The notes: generated by a model from the letters alone, not told the origin. A stretch of DNA of 8,981 nt from Burkholderiales bacterium (GCA_947448105.1 CANFNE010000090.1:1-8981); one strand, 5' to 3'; numbered from the stretch's first letter, positions 1 through 6,563 are shown. Translations and numbers: made by a program.

Positions 1-75
1 ACCAGGTCCATGATGAAAACGAGGGCACCGACTTTGGCAGCGCCCACAAGAGTGGCAGCCAGCGCAGTCTGAACA
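1..75. other. Left-edge stretch, content unresolved
   Basis: No gene can be assigned here. On the minus strand an ATG (76-74) overlaps the protease stop codon in a TGATG arrangement and opens a frame that stays open to the window edge. It begins MFRLRWLPLLWALP, which is mildly hydrophobic. Such an overlap is typical of translationally coupled genes, and a rhombosortase or other partner of the protease could start here, but 25 codons are too few to identify anything. Competing readings exist: the next minus frame is also open and very hydrophobic (it includes VGALVFIMDLV), and a plus-strand frame ends with TGA at 70-72, which could be the end of a convergent gene. I cannot choose between them. 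Confidence 0.2.
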
Positions 76-2064
76 TCACTGCACGCGGCGCAACACCGCG
101 CGCCGCTGGCGCCAAAGCCAAGCACACGCCAGAAGCAGCGCAGCCACCCACCCGGCACTGGTGCTGCCGCCCCCTCCGGACGATGGCACAGGCGCTGCGG
201 TCGCCGGTGCGCCAGACACGGTGACGGTCACGACGTTGCTGTCGCCGCTGCTGTCGGTCACACGCAATTGCACATCCACCGATCCCGTATTCGCCACAAA
301 CACCAAGGTGGCGCTAGCTGCTGTGGTGCTGCCAGAAAACGACGCATATTGCTGCCCGCCCAAAAGCGTCCATTGGTAGCCCGTCAGCGTCCGGGTTCCC
401 GATGCGGCGGACGTCGCGGCGCTTAGAAAAATACTTTTGGACGACAGCAGCGCAGATGTGTCGGTACTAATGCGAGCCGTGGGCGCGGGGTTGATGCGCG
501 CCAGCGCTGCCGCTGCGTCCAGCATGCCCGCGCCGCAGGTGCTGCTGGTGCAATAGCACTCGTCTTGCGCAGCCGCGCTGGGCGCTTGGCATTGGGCAAC
601 GCCGGCTTCGGCACCACTGACAGGAAAGGCCCGGGCAGAGGCCTGCAGTGCGGAGCGGATTTCCGCCGGGCTGAGACCCGCGTTGAGCGAAAGCATCAGC
701 CCCACGGTGGCGCTGACTTGCGGGGCCGCAAAGCTGGTACCTACCGACGCATCGTTGCCGCCACTGGTGTACGTGCTGGTGGTGGGGCCCGTCACGCCCG
801 CATTGCTGGTGGTGAGGATGGGATACAGACAGGTGCCCGTGCGGTTGACGCAATTGCCCCCGGGCGCGGAAATCGCCACCTCCGGCCCCAGGCTGGAAAA
901 ACCGACTTTGGTGCCGATATGGCGCAGCGCCGCGACGGCCAGCGCGCCGGGGCAGTTGGCCGGCGAGTCGGTAGCCAAGCCAGCCTCATTGCCCGCAGCC
1001 ACGACCACAGTGACGCCCGCAGCGTTGAGCGCCTGCAGTACTTCGATATAGGCAGGGCTGCACGCCGTGGAGCTGCCCAAGCTCAGGTTGATGACCTTGG
1101 CCGGATGGTCATTGGCATGGATTTTCCCCCCGCCCACGTCGCTGCTCAGGCCCGCGGCCCAGCGCATGGCGGCAATGATGTCGGAATCGGTGCCGCCACA
1201 TGCACCCAGCACCCGCACCGGCAAGACCATGACGTCGCGCCCGGCACCGGCGATTCCCAGGCCGTTGTTGGTCGCTGCGCCCACAATGCCGGCCACCTGG
1301 GTACCGTGCCAGCTGCTGGAGACCGCCTGGGCGTAACCGCATTCGCCTTGGCGGGCGAAATCACCGGGATCGCTGGCATCCCCATCGCGCGCCGAGCCAT
1401 CGTTGGAAGTGGCCGCGTCCGAGACAAAGTCGTACCCCGGGTGCAGCTTGCCCGCCAGGTCTGGGTGCTCGAGCACCACGCCGGTATCCAACACCGCCAC
1501 CGTCACCTTGTCTGAACCCGTGCTGAGGTCCCAAGCCCCCAGCGCGTTGATGGCAGACACCAGCGTAGCGTCTGGCGCACGCAGGTACCACTGACCCGCA
1601 GCAGGCGTTACGCCCTGTGGGCCTGCAGAGAAATAGGGGTCGTTCGGGGCTGACCGGATGTAGCGGCGCTGGTCCACCACAGCCCACTCCACGTCGGGCT
1701 GGTTGGATAGGCGCTGCACCAGTTGCGCCGACGACAGCCCCGTACCCTTTACCAGCTGGGTATGTCTACCCAGCACCCGTCCATCGGCCAAAGGCAGCTG
1801 CAGGCGCGCCGCCAGGGCAACTGCGTGTTGGGGCTCCATCATCACGGGCGTGCCGCCGCGCCCGGCCAAGGCCCTGCGTAAGACGCTGTCGGCACGGAAT
1901 TTGACGATCACGCGGGCGTTGGACGGGTCTTCGCTGTCCCAGCGTTGTGGCCTGTGTGGCGCACGCTCCTGTGCAAAAGCGACACCCGTGGCAGCGGCCA
2001 GCGCCCACCAGAGGACGCAAGCGAGAACCCACGGGTGCGTGCATTGGCGTTTCGAAATTCGCAT
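76..2064 (-). CDS. Secreted S8 (subtilisin-family) serine protease with GlyGly-CTERM tail, MprA-like
   Basis: This is a 662-residue extracellular endopeptidase of the subtilisin family. Residues 1-31 form a signal peptide (basic MRISKR, then a hydrophobic core, with likely cleavage after AFA at 31). Residues about 32-160 look like an inhibitory propeptide (ARVIVKFRADS start). The catalytic domain spans about 166-520 and holds the full triad: Asp193 (VLDTGV), His253 (WHGTQVAG) and Ser444 (GTSFAAP), with oxyanion Asn359 (AAGNE). Ten cysteines between 242 and 510 suggest up to five disulfides, as expected for an exported enzyme. Residues about 525-617 resemble a PKD-like beta domain. The tail has GGGG at 630-633, a hydrophobic helix (about 638-651) and a basic RQRRAVLRR end: a GlyGly-CTERM signal, known in other bacteria to be processed by rhombosortase after type II secretion. 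The ATG at 2064 is chosen because it puts the signal peptide at the N-terminus; an upstream TTG at 2124 would bury it behind 20 residues. No clear ribosome binding site is seen. It is divergent from mutS. Confidence 0.95.
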   Translation of the reverse strand: MRISKRQCTHPWVLACVLWWALAAATGVAFAQERAPHRPQRWDSEDPSNARVIVKFRADSVLRRALAGRGGTPVMMEPQHAVALAARLQLPLADGRVLGRHTQLVKGTGLSSAQLVQRLSNQPDVEWAVVDQRRYIRSAPNDPYFSAGPQGVTPAAGQWYLRAPDATLVSAINALGAWDLSTGSDKVTVAVLDTGVVLEHPDLAGKLHPGYDFVSDAATSNDGSARDGDASDPGDFARQGECGYAQAVSSSWHGTQVAGIVGAATNNGLGIAGAGRDVMVLPVRVLGACGGTDSDIIAAMRWAAGLSSDVGGGKIHANDHPAKVINLSLGSSTACSPAYIEVLQALNAAGVTVVVAAGNEAGLATDSPANCPGALAVAALRHIGTKVGFSSLGPEVAISAPGGNCVNRTGTCLYPILTTSNAGVTGPTTSTYTSGGNDASVGTSFAAPQVSATVGLMLSLNAGLSPAEIRSALQASARAFPVSGAEAGVAQCQAPSAAAQDECYCTSSTCGAGMLDAAAALARINPAPTARISTDTSALLSSKSIFLSAATSAASGTRTLTGYQWTLLGGQQYASFSGSTTAASATLVFVANTGSVDVQLRVTDSSGDSNVVTVTVSGAPATAAPVPSSGGGGSTSAGWVAALLLACAWLWRQRRAVLRRVQ

Positions 2065-2072
2065 GGTGTAAG

Positions 2073-2138
2073 GCGCAAACTGCGCTAGAGGCCCGTTACA
2101 GGACGGGCCGATGGCACGGTGCAAGTTCCAAGACTTGC
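2073..2138. repeat. Three consecutive short inverted repeats in the protease leader
   Basis: Read directly: GCGCA/TGCGC with a 3-nt centre (2073-2085), GGCCCGT/ACGGGCC with a 6-nt centre (2090-2109), and GCAAGT/ACTTGC with a 6-nt centre (2121-2138). All arms are perfect. They lie immediately upstream of the protease start codon (2064), so they would fold as successive hairpins in a protease mRNA leader that starts far enough upstream, or serve as protein-binding dyads. The arms are different sequences, so this is not one repeated operator. Confidence 0.55.
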
Positions 2139-2181
2139 GCGAGCAAAAAATGTAACTGATATCACCACAGGGCCGCGCAAG
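2134..2181. repeat. 8-bp perfect inverted repeat (CTTGCGCG / CGCGCAAG)
   Basis: Arms are at 2134-2141 and 2174-2181 with a 32-bp spacer that contains the A-rich patch and GATATC. The left arm overlaps the right arm of the 2121-2138 repeat, so the two structures would exclude each other if they form in RNA. A further ACTTGC element on the plus strand at 2195-2200 matches the right arm of the 2121-2138 repeat. The placement between two divergent starts fits a regulatory dyad, but its function is unproven. Confidence 0.4.
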
Positions 2182-2213
2182 GACAGCGATTTGAACTTGC
2201 TAGACTCCCCGCG

Positions 2214-4859
2214 ATGTCAGACGCCGCTTCCCCGCACACGCCCATGATGGCCCAGTACCTGGGCCTCAAAGCGGACTACCCCGAGACCCTGCTGTTCTAC
2301 CGCATGGGCGACTTTTACGAGATGTTTTTTGCGGATGCAGAAAAAGCCGCCCGCCTGCTCGACATCACCCTCACCCACCGGGGAACGAGCGCGGGCCAGC
2401 CCATCCCCATGGCCGGCGTTCCTTTTCATGCGATGGAAGGGTATCTGGCCAAACTGATACGCCAAGGCGAATCGGTGGCCATTTGCGAACAAGTGGGCGA
2501 GGTAGGCGGCAAAGGGCCGGTCGAGCGCAAGGTCGTGCGGGTAGTCACCCCCGGCACGCTGACGGACGCCGAACTGCTGAACGAAAAATCCGAATCCTTG
2601 CTCCTGGCCGTGCACCAGGGGGCGCGCAACCGCAGCGGCCTGGCCTGGCTCAGCGTCACCCAAGGCGTGGTGCATTTGGGCGAATGCGCCACCGACGAAG
2701 TGGCCGACTGGGTGGGGCGCCTCTCGCCCAGCGAACTGATTTACAGCGCAGGCGCCAGCAACGCATTTGAAGACCGGCTCAAGCGCCTGCGCCACGGCAC
2801 AGGCCTCTCGCTCACGGCGCGGCCCGAGTGGCAGTTTGACGGCGCGCTGGGCGAGCGCAAGCTGCAAGAAGTCTTGCAAGCCGCCACCCTGGCCAGTTGG
2901 AACGCCCAAGACCTGCCGCTGGCCCACGCCGCCGCTGCGGCCCTTCTGGGCTACGCCGAACACACGCAAGGCCGGGCGCTGGCACACATCAGCGGCCTGG
3001 AAGTGCAGCGCAACGGCGAACTCATCGACCTGCCGCCCAGCACCCGGCGCAACCTGGAAATCGTGCAAACCCTGCGCGGCGAAGATGCACCCACGCTGTT
3101 TTCATTGCTAGACACCTGCATGACGGGCATGGGCAGCCGCCAGCTCAAAAACTGGCTGCTGCAACCCCGGCGCGACCGCCGCCAAGCCAAGGAGCGCCTG
3201 CAAGCCCTGGCCGTCTTGCGCGCCGACACCCGCAACAGCACCACCTTGGCCATCGCCCTGCGCACCCAGATCAAGGGCAGCGCCGATGTGGAACGCATCA
3301 CCGCGCGCCTGAGCCTGCGCCAGGTGCGCCCGCGTGAGCTGGTCGGTTTGGTGCAGACGCTCTCGCGCAGCGAGACGCTGGCCCATGCGCTGGCGGGTTT
3401 TCAGGCCGACCAGGAGTCGCTGACCGGACTGGATGCTGCCAGCACATTGCTCGAGCGCATCGGCACCGACTTGCTGCCGCCCCACGCGTGCGCCGCCCTG
3501 CTGCTGCGCGCCATTGCGCCCGAGCCCGCCGCACTGGTGCGCGACGGTGGTGTGATCGCCAGCGGCTTTGACGCCGACTTGGACGAGCTACGCGCCATCC
3601 AAACCAACTGCGACACTTTTTTGCTCGATCTGGAAACCCGCGAGCGGGCACGCACGGGCATTGCCAATTTGCGCGTGCAGTTCAACAAGGTACATGGTTT
3701 TTATATTGAAGTGACCCAAGGCCAGGCCAGCAAAGTGCCCGACGACTACCGCCGCCGCCAGACCCTGAAAAACGCCGAGCGCTTCATCACACCCGAACTC
3801 AAAGCCTTTGAAGACAAAGCCTTGAGCGCCCAAGAGCGCGCCCTGGCCCGGGAAAAATGGCTGTTCGAGCAGGTGCTTGACGCCTTGCAGGCCTTTGTGA
3901 GCCCGCTCACGCGCTTGGCGCGCGCGCTCGCTGCGCTGGACGCCTTGTGCGCCTTGGCCGAGCGCTCGCTCACCCTGGGCTGGTGCGCGCCGCAGTTTGT
4001 GGACCACCCCTGCATCGAAATATCCCAGGGCCGCCACCCGGTGGTCGAATCGCGCCTGGCTGAACTGAGCAGCGGTAACTTCATTGCCAACGACACGCAG
4101 CTCGGCCCCCGCCAGCGCCTACAGGTAATTACCGGCCCCAACATGGGCGGCAAATCCACCTATATGCGCCAGGTGGCGCTCATCGTGCTGCTGGCCAGCG
4201 TGGGCTCCTACGTGCCCGCCAGCGCCTGCCGCCTGGGGCCGATAGACGCCATCCACACCCGCATTGGCGCGGCCGACGACCTGGCCAACGCGCAATCGAC
4301 CTTCATGCTGGAAATGGTGGAGGCCGCACAAATTCTGCACAGCGCCACGCCGCAGTCGCTGGTGCTGATGGACGAGATTGGCCGGGGCACGTCCACCTTT
4401 GACGGCCTGGCCCTGGCCAGCGCGATTGCCACCCAGTTGCACGACAAAACCCTGGCCTTTTGCCTGTTCGCCACGCATTACTTTGAGCTGACCGAGTTTC
4501 CGGCCAGCCACCACGGCGCGCTCAATGTGCATGTGAGCGCTGCCGAATCGGGCCGCGACATCGTGTTTTTGCACGCCATTGAGCCCGGGCCGGCGAGCCG
4601 CAGCTACGGCGTGCAAGTGGCCCGCCTGGCCGGCATGCCCGCTGCGGTGCTCAACCAGGCCCGGCGAACGCTCGATGCGCTGGAAGCCCAGTCCACCGCA
4701 TCGCGCGCGCAGGTCGATCTGTTTGCCGCCCCACCACTCGAAGGGCTGGCCGCCCCCAGTGCGGTAGAAGCGGCCGTCGCCGCCCTCAACCCCGATGCCA
4801 TGAGTCCGCGCGAGGCGATGGATGCGATTTACCAGCTCAAGGCGTTGAGCGGGCGTTGA
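2214..4859 (+). CDS. mutS: DNA mismatch repair protein MutS
   Basis: This cytoplasmic ATPase recognises base mismatches and small loops and recruits MutL. The protein is 881 residues, slightly longer than E. coli MutS. The mismatch-reading FYE motif is at 34-36 (MGDFYEMF) in the N-terminal domain. The connector, lever and clamp domains follow, with the clamp near 435-535. The ATPase domain has Walker A GPNMGGKST (641-649), the conserved STFMLEM stretch (695-701), Walker B LVLMDE (716-721), signature GRGTSTFDG (723-731) and the ATHYFELT histidine at 755. Near the C-terminus QVDLF (833-837) fits a sliding-clamp binding motif, followed by a conserved-looking C-terminal segment (PREAMDAIYQLKAL). 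All key residues are present, so it should be active. The ATG at 2214 places the FYE motif at the expected position. No Shine-Dalgarno sequence precedes it. A VOC-family gene follows after 28 bp on the same strand and may be co-transcribed. Confidence 0.98.
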   Translation: MSDAASPHTPMMAQYLGLKADYPETLLFYRMGDFYEMFFADAEKAARLLDITLTHRGTSAGQPIPMAGVPFHAMEGYLAKLIRQGESVAICEQVGEVGGKGPVERKVVRVVTPGTLTDAELLNEKSESLLLAVHQGARNRSGLAWLSVTQGVVHLGECATDEVADWVGRLSPSELIYSAGASNAFEDRLKRLRHGTGLSLTARPEWQFDGALGERKLQEVLQAATLASWNAQDLPLAHAAAAALLGYAEHTQGRALAHISGLEVQRNGELIDLPPSTRRNLEIVQTLRGEDAPTLFSLLDTCMTGMGSRQLKNWLLQPRRDRRQAKERLQALAVLRADTRNSTTLAIALRTQIKGSADVERITARLSLRQVRPRELVGLVQTLSRSETLAHALAGFQADQESLTGLDAASTLLERIGTDLLPPHACAALLLRAIAPEPAALVRDGGVIASGFDADLDELRAIQTNCDTFLLDLETRERARTGIANLRVQFNKVHGFYIEVTQGQASKVPDDYRRRQTLKNAERFITPELKAFEDKALSAQERALAREKWLFEQVLDALQAFVSPLTRLARALAALDALCALAERSLTLGWCAPQFVDHPCIEISQGRHPVVESRLAELSSGNFIANDTQLGPRQRLQVITGPNMGGKSTYMRQVALIVLLASVGSYVPASACRLGPIDAIHTRIGAADDLANAQSTFMLEMVEAAQILHSATPQSLVLMDEIGRGTSTFDGLALASAIATQLHDKTLAFCLFATHYFELTEFPASHHGALNVHVSAAESGRDIVFLHAIEPGPASRSYGVQVARLAGMPAAVLNQARRTLDALEAQSTASRAQVDLFAAPPLEGLAAPSAVEAAVAALNPDAMSPREAMDAIYQLKALSGR

Positions 4860-4875
4860 AGCGGCAACAGTTTTC

Positions 4876-4880
4876 AGGAG
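4876..4880 (+). promoter_or_regulatory. Shine-Dalgarno site of the VOC gene
   Basis: AGGAG sits seven bases before the ATG at 4888 and fixes that start. It is the only textbook ribosome binding site I found among the genes of this window. Confidence 0.75.
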
Positions 4881-4887
4881 ACACCCC

Positions 4888-5319
4888 ATGTTTACCTATG
4901 TCTGTCTAGGCACCAGCGACATTGCCCGCGCGGTGCACTTTTACGACCCGGTCATGGCCGCACTGGGCCAGGCGCGCTGCCACACGCCGGGTGAGGAAGA
5001 TTTTGGTGATCTGATGGGTTGGGGCAGCTACTCGGACCAAGGCGCGCACGAGATGGCGCTTTGGGTCGGTAAACCTTTTGACGGCGGTCCACCGAGCAGC
5101 GGCAACGGCACCATGGTCGCGCTCCAAGCCAGAAGTTGGGCGCAAGTGGAAGCGTTTCACGCAGCAGCGCTGGCATTTGGGGGAGTGAGCGAAGGCGCAC
5201 CAGGCTTGCGCACCCAGTACAACCCGGACTTTTACGCCGCCTATGTGCGCGACCCGGACGGCAACAAACTGGCTGCGGTGTGCCGGGGCTTTGTAGCACC
5301 GCAAGCCCCGGGGGCTTGA
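4888..5319 (+). CDS. VOC-fold (glyoxalase/bleomycin-resistance superfamily) protein
   Basis: A 143-residue protein with two beta-alpha-beta-beta-beta repeats typical of the vicinal oxygen chelate superfamily: an N-terminal half starting FTYVCLGTSDIARAVHFYDPVMAALG and a C-terminal half ending in the family hallmark YVRDPDGNKLAAV (119-131). The exact substrate cannot be told; members include glyoxalases, dioxygenases and resistance proteins. The positions that usually supply metal ligands look substituted: Tyr4 where many members have His, Met76 in GNGTMVAL, and Ala in KLAAV where Glu is common. It may therefore bind no metal, or belong to a subfamily where this is normal. The start is supported by a good ribosome binding site, AGGAG at 4876-4880, seven bases before the ATG. 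It lies 28 bp after mutS and converges on the minus-strand gene that ends one base beyond its own stop. Confidence 0.88.
   Translation: MFTYVCLGTSDIARAVHFYDPVMAALGQARCHTPGEEDFGDLMGWGSYSDQGAHEMALWVGKPFDGGPPSSGNGTMVALQARSWAQVEAFHAAALAFGGVSEGAPGLRTQYNPDFYAAYVRDPDGNKLAAVCRGFVAPQAPGA
5302..5318. terminator. Strong palindrome at the convergent gene ends (possible shared terminator)
   Basis: CAAGCCCC and GGGGCTTG flank a single central G, a perfect 8-bp inverted repeat covering the last codons and most of the stop codon of the VOC gene. The minus-strand gene ends at 5321, so the stem lies exactly between the two convergent transcripts. It would form a very GC-rich hairpin in either RNA. There is no run of T after it on either strand, so it is not a canonical intrinsic terminator. 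A role as a shared termination or 3'-end stabilising hairpin is inferred from its place. Confidence 0.5.
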
Positions 5320-5320
5320 A

Positions 5321-5890
5321 TTACTTCGCGCGCGGCGCAGACCCCAGCGCGCGCAGCAAGGCATCGTAGCTTGAGCCCAGTTCGGGATCAATGTCTTGCA
5401 GTGACGCGCCGATAGCAGCAGGCGCGGTGTCTGGCGCCAGGGTGGCCGAAGCCGCAGGAATAGCGATGGTCACCGCGCTTGCAAACGCTGCGGGCTCTGG
5501 TTTCGCTACCGTAGGCGATAGTGCATCCAGGTCGCCAAATCCTTGCAAACCCTGCAAGCTGCTGGACAAATTGCCGAACATGGCGGCAACTTCGGGCGTG
5601 GGCAGGGACGCCACGGTGGCGGCGGTCGGGGCGCGCAGCTTGAGCAGCCCATAGGCGGCCAGTGCGCCCACCAGCAAGACCGCGCTCACGCACAGCCACA
5701 GCGCCCACACGGCACCGGCGTCTGCGGGGTGCATTTGCAGCAAGGCGCCCAGCTCGGTGCCAAAAGTGCGCCAGGGCAAAGCCTGCAGCCAAGGCGCTGC
5801 GTCCATCCAAAAAGCGGGCGTCCAAGCCAAGGCGGCCGTAAGCAAACACAGATTGAGCACGGCGGCCCACAGGGTGGCGATGAAAAACAT
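5321..5890 (-). CDS. Uncharacterised two-helix membrane protein with Ala/Pro-rich tail
   Basis: I do not recognise the family of this 189-residue protein. It starts directly with a hydrophobic helix (about 2-23, MFFIATLWAAVLNLCLLTAALAW), has a short Trp-rich segment (about 24-58) and a second helix (about 60-84), then KLR and a soluble tail of about 100 residues. The tail is rich in Ala, Pro, Ser and Thr with little charge, broken by short Leu-rich patches (MFGNLSSSLQGLQGF at 104-118; IDPELGSSYDALLRALG at 167-183) that could be docking helices. By the positive-inside rule both termini may face the cytoplasm. The gene begins 18 bp after the coiled-coil gene on the same strand, so the two are probably one operon and may act together at the inner membrane. 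No clear ribosome binding site precedes the ATG. That it is a real gene is supported by the hydrophobicity pattern and tight packing between neighbours. Confidence 0.75.
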   Translation of the reverse strand: MFFIATLWAAVLNLCLLTAALAWTPAFWMDAAPWLQALPWRTFGTELGALLQMHPADAGAVWALWLCVSAVLLVGALAAYGLLKLRAPTAATVASLPTPEVAAMFGNLSSSLQGLQGFGDLDALSPTVAKPEPAAFASAVTIAIPAASATLAPDTAPAAIGASLQDIDPELGSSYDALLRALGSAPRAK

Positions 5891-5908
5891 GACTTTGGCT
5901 GCCGGGAC

Positions 5909-6307
5909 TTATTTGAACTCTTGCGTTAACTTGTCGTGCAGCAAGGTAGCCAAATGCGCACGCGCCTGCGCGATGGCCAGGGCCTCGTGCTCGGCGTCTA
6001 CCGAATCAGCGGCCATGTCCACCAGCTTTTGTTTGAGACGCACGATTTGCGCCTGGGTGTCTTGCAAAGCGGTTTGCAAATGGGCTTCGCGCGCGGTGTG
6101 CTGGTCGAGTTCGGCCAGAAGTTCCAAGGTCTGCTGAAGGAAAAACTTGTTTTTGCGCCCGTGCTGCAGGTCGGTGCGGCCCAGGAACGCCTGCATTTGC
6201 TGCGCCAGGTTTTGGTAGGCCGGGGCGGGGGCCAGCACCCGTTCGACCGCAGCGTCGCCCGGCACGGCAGGCAGCGCGGGGGAGAGGTTCAAAGGGCCTT
6301 CAGACAT
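5909..6307 (-). CDS. Uncharacterised small coiled-coil protein
   Basis: A 132-residue protein of unknown function. The first 30 residues are Ala/Pro-rich and likely disordered (MSEGPLNLSPALPAVPGDAAVERVLAP is the type of sequence, given here only in outline). Residues about 31-60 hold YQNLAQQMQAFLGR and KNKFFLQQTLELL. Residues about 60-130 are a continuous charged, Leu-rich helix (for example LVDMAADSVDAEHEAL) consistent with a coiled coil. There is no signal peptide or membrane helix, so it is probably cytoplasmic. It lies 18 bp upstream of the membrane-protein gene, in the order expected for an operon. The ATG at 6307 is preferred; a TTG at 6376 would add 23 residues encoded largely by a 12-bp tandem repeat (IPAPIPALIPAP). 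Neither start has a visible ribosome binding site, so the start is uncertain. Confidence 0.72.
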   Translation of the reverse strand: MSEGPLNLSPALPAVPGDAAVERVLAPAPAYQNLAQQMQAFLGRTDLQHGRKNKFFLQQTLELLAELDQHTAREAHLQTALQDTQAQIVRLKQKLVDMAADSVDAEHEALAIAQARAHLATLLHDKLTQEFK

Positions 6308-6343
6308 GGGGGCGGGTATAAGGGCGGGTATGGGGGCGGGTAT
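6308..6343 (-). repeat. Three tandem 12-bp repeats before the coiled-coil gene
   Basis: On the plus strand the units are GGGGGCGGGTAT (6308-6319), AAGGGCGGGTAT (6320-6331) and GGGGGCGGGTAT (6332-6343); units one and three are identical and unit two differs at two bases. The array ends exactly at the ATG of the minus-strand gene. Because the unit is a multiple of three, it is read as repeated Ile-Pro-Ala-Pro/Leu if translation begins at the upstream TTG. It may be a slippage-prone 5' leader, a binding array, or a variable N-terminus. Confidence 0.8.
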
Positions 6344-6563
6344 GGTGGCAAGAACGGAAGTGCGGTGATTTGGCAAATGGGGCGAAGCCGACCTTGCGGC
6401 GGCGGCACTTCACACAGGTTCCACCCTGATTCTAGCGACGCAGTGGGGCCCGCCACGCGAGCGGCGCTTGGCCGGTACGGGACGGAGGCACCGGCACGGG
6501 GCGGCGCTGCTGCAGCGCTGCGCCGATAATCCGGGGCTTTGCTTCTATAAATATTCGTTGCCC
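6344..6563. promoter_or_regulatory. Divergent region upstream of Anbu and the coiled-coil gene
   Basis: About 220 bp without a supported gene. On the minus strand TAGAAT (6434-6429) is a five-of-six match to a -10 box and could drive the coiled-coil gene, but no -35 box is seen at normal spacing. On the plus strand GATAAT (6525-6530) and TATAAA (6546-6551) are -10-like and close to the Anbu ATG at 6564; again no -35 box is evident. A hairpin sits at 6502-6525. There is no clear Shine-Dalgarno sequence before the ATG. Confidence 0.3.
6502..6525 (+). repeat. GC-rich stem-loop upstream of Anbu
   Basis: GCGCTGC (6504-6510) and GCAGCGC (6512-6518) form a perfect 7-bp inverted repeat around one base. 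An alternative outer pairing, CGGCGC (6502-6507) with GCGCCG (6520-6525), competes with it. No T-run follows, so it does not look like an intrinsic terminator. It may be a leader hairpin or a protein-binding dyad before the Anbu gene. Confidence 0.45.

Larger units (their letters stand above)
2065..2213. promoter_or_regulatory. Divergent protease/mutS intergenic region
   Basis: These 149 bp must carry the promoters of both the protease (minus) and mutS (plus). For mutS the best visible -10-like hexamer is TAGACT at 2201-2206, only 8 bases before the ATG, with no convincing -35 partner. No clear sigma70 promoter is recognised for the protease. The region is dominated by inverted repeats (listed separately) plus the self-complementary GATATC at 2158-2163. 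An A-rich patch (AAAAAATG, 2145-2152) is the only AT-rich part. Assignment of promoters here is tentative. Confidence 0.4.

Noticed and set aside
565..1515. Long plus-strand open frame opposite the protease
   Set aside because: It is antisense to a protease with all catalytic motifs, has Arg/Gly-rich composition typical of GC-rich antisense frames, and no recognisable domain.
2065..2124. Upstream TTG start for the protease
   Set aside because: It would place 20 residues before the signal peptide; the ATG at 2064 gives a normal signal peptide.
2217..3068. Minus-strand open frame of 283 codons opposite the start of mutS
   Set aside because: Same reason: it lies wholly inside mutS and has no family features.
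4119..4889. Minus-strand open frame of 256 codons opposite the MutS ATPase domain
   Set aside because: It is a shadow of mutS in GC-rich DNA, without a domain or plausible start signal.
6308..6343. Tandem repeat as a CRISPR array
   Set aside because: The units are 12 bp, directly adjacent without spacers, and there are no cas genes.
5936..6529. Plus-strand open frame across the coiled-coil gene
   Set aside because: It is Gly/Arg/Gln-rich and low in structure, runs through the 12-bp repeats, and overlaps a better supported gene on the other strand.
6468..6563. Upstream extension of Anbu
   Set aside because: The extra 32 residues are unlike the family and would hide the N-terminal threonine needed for catalysis.
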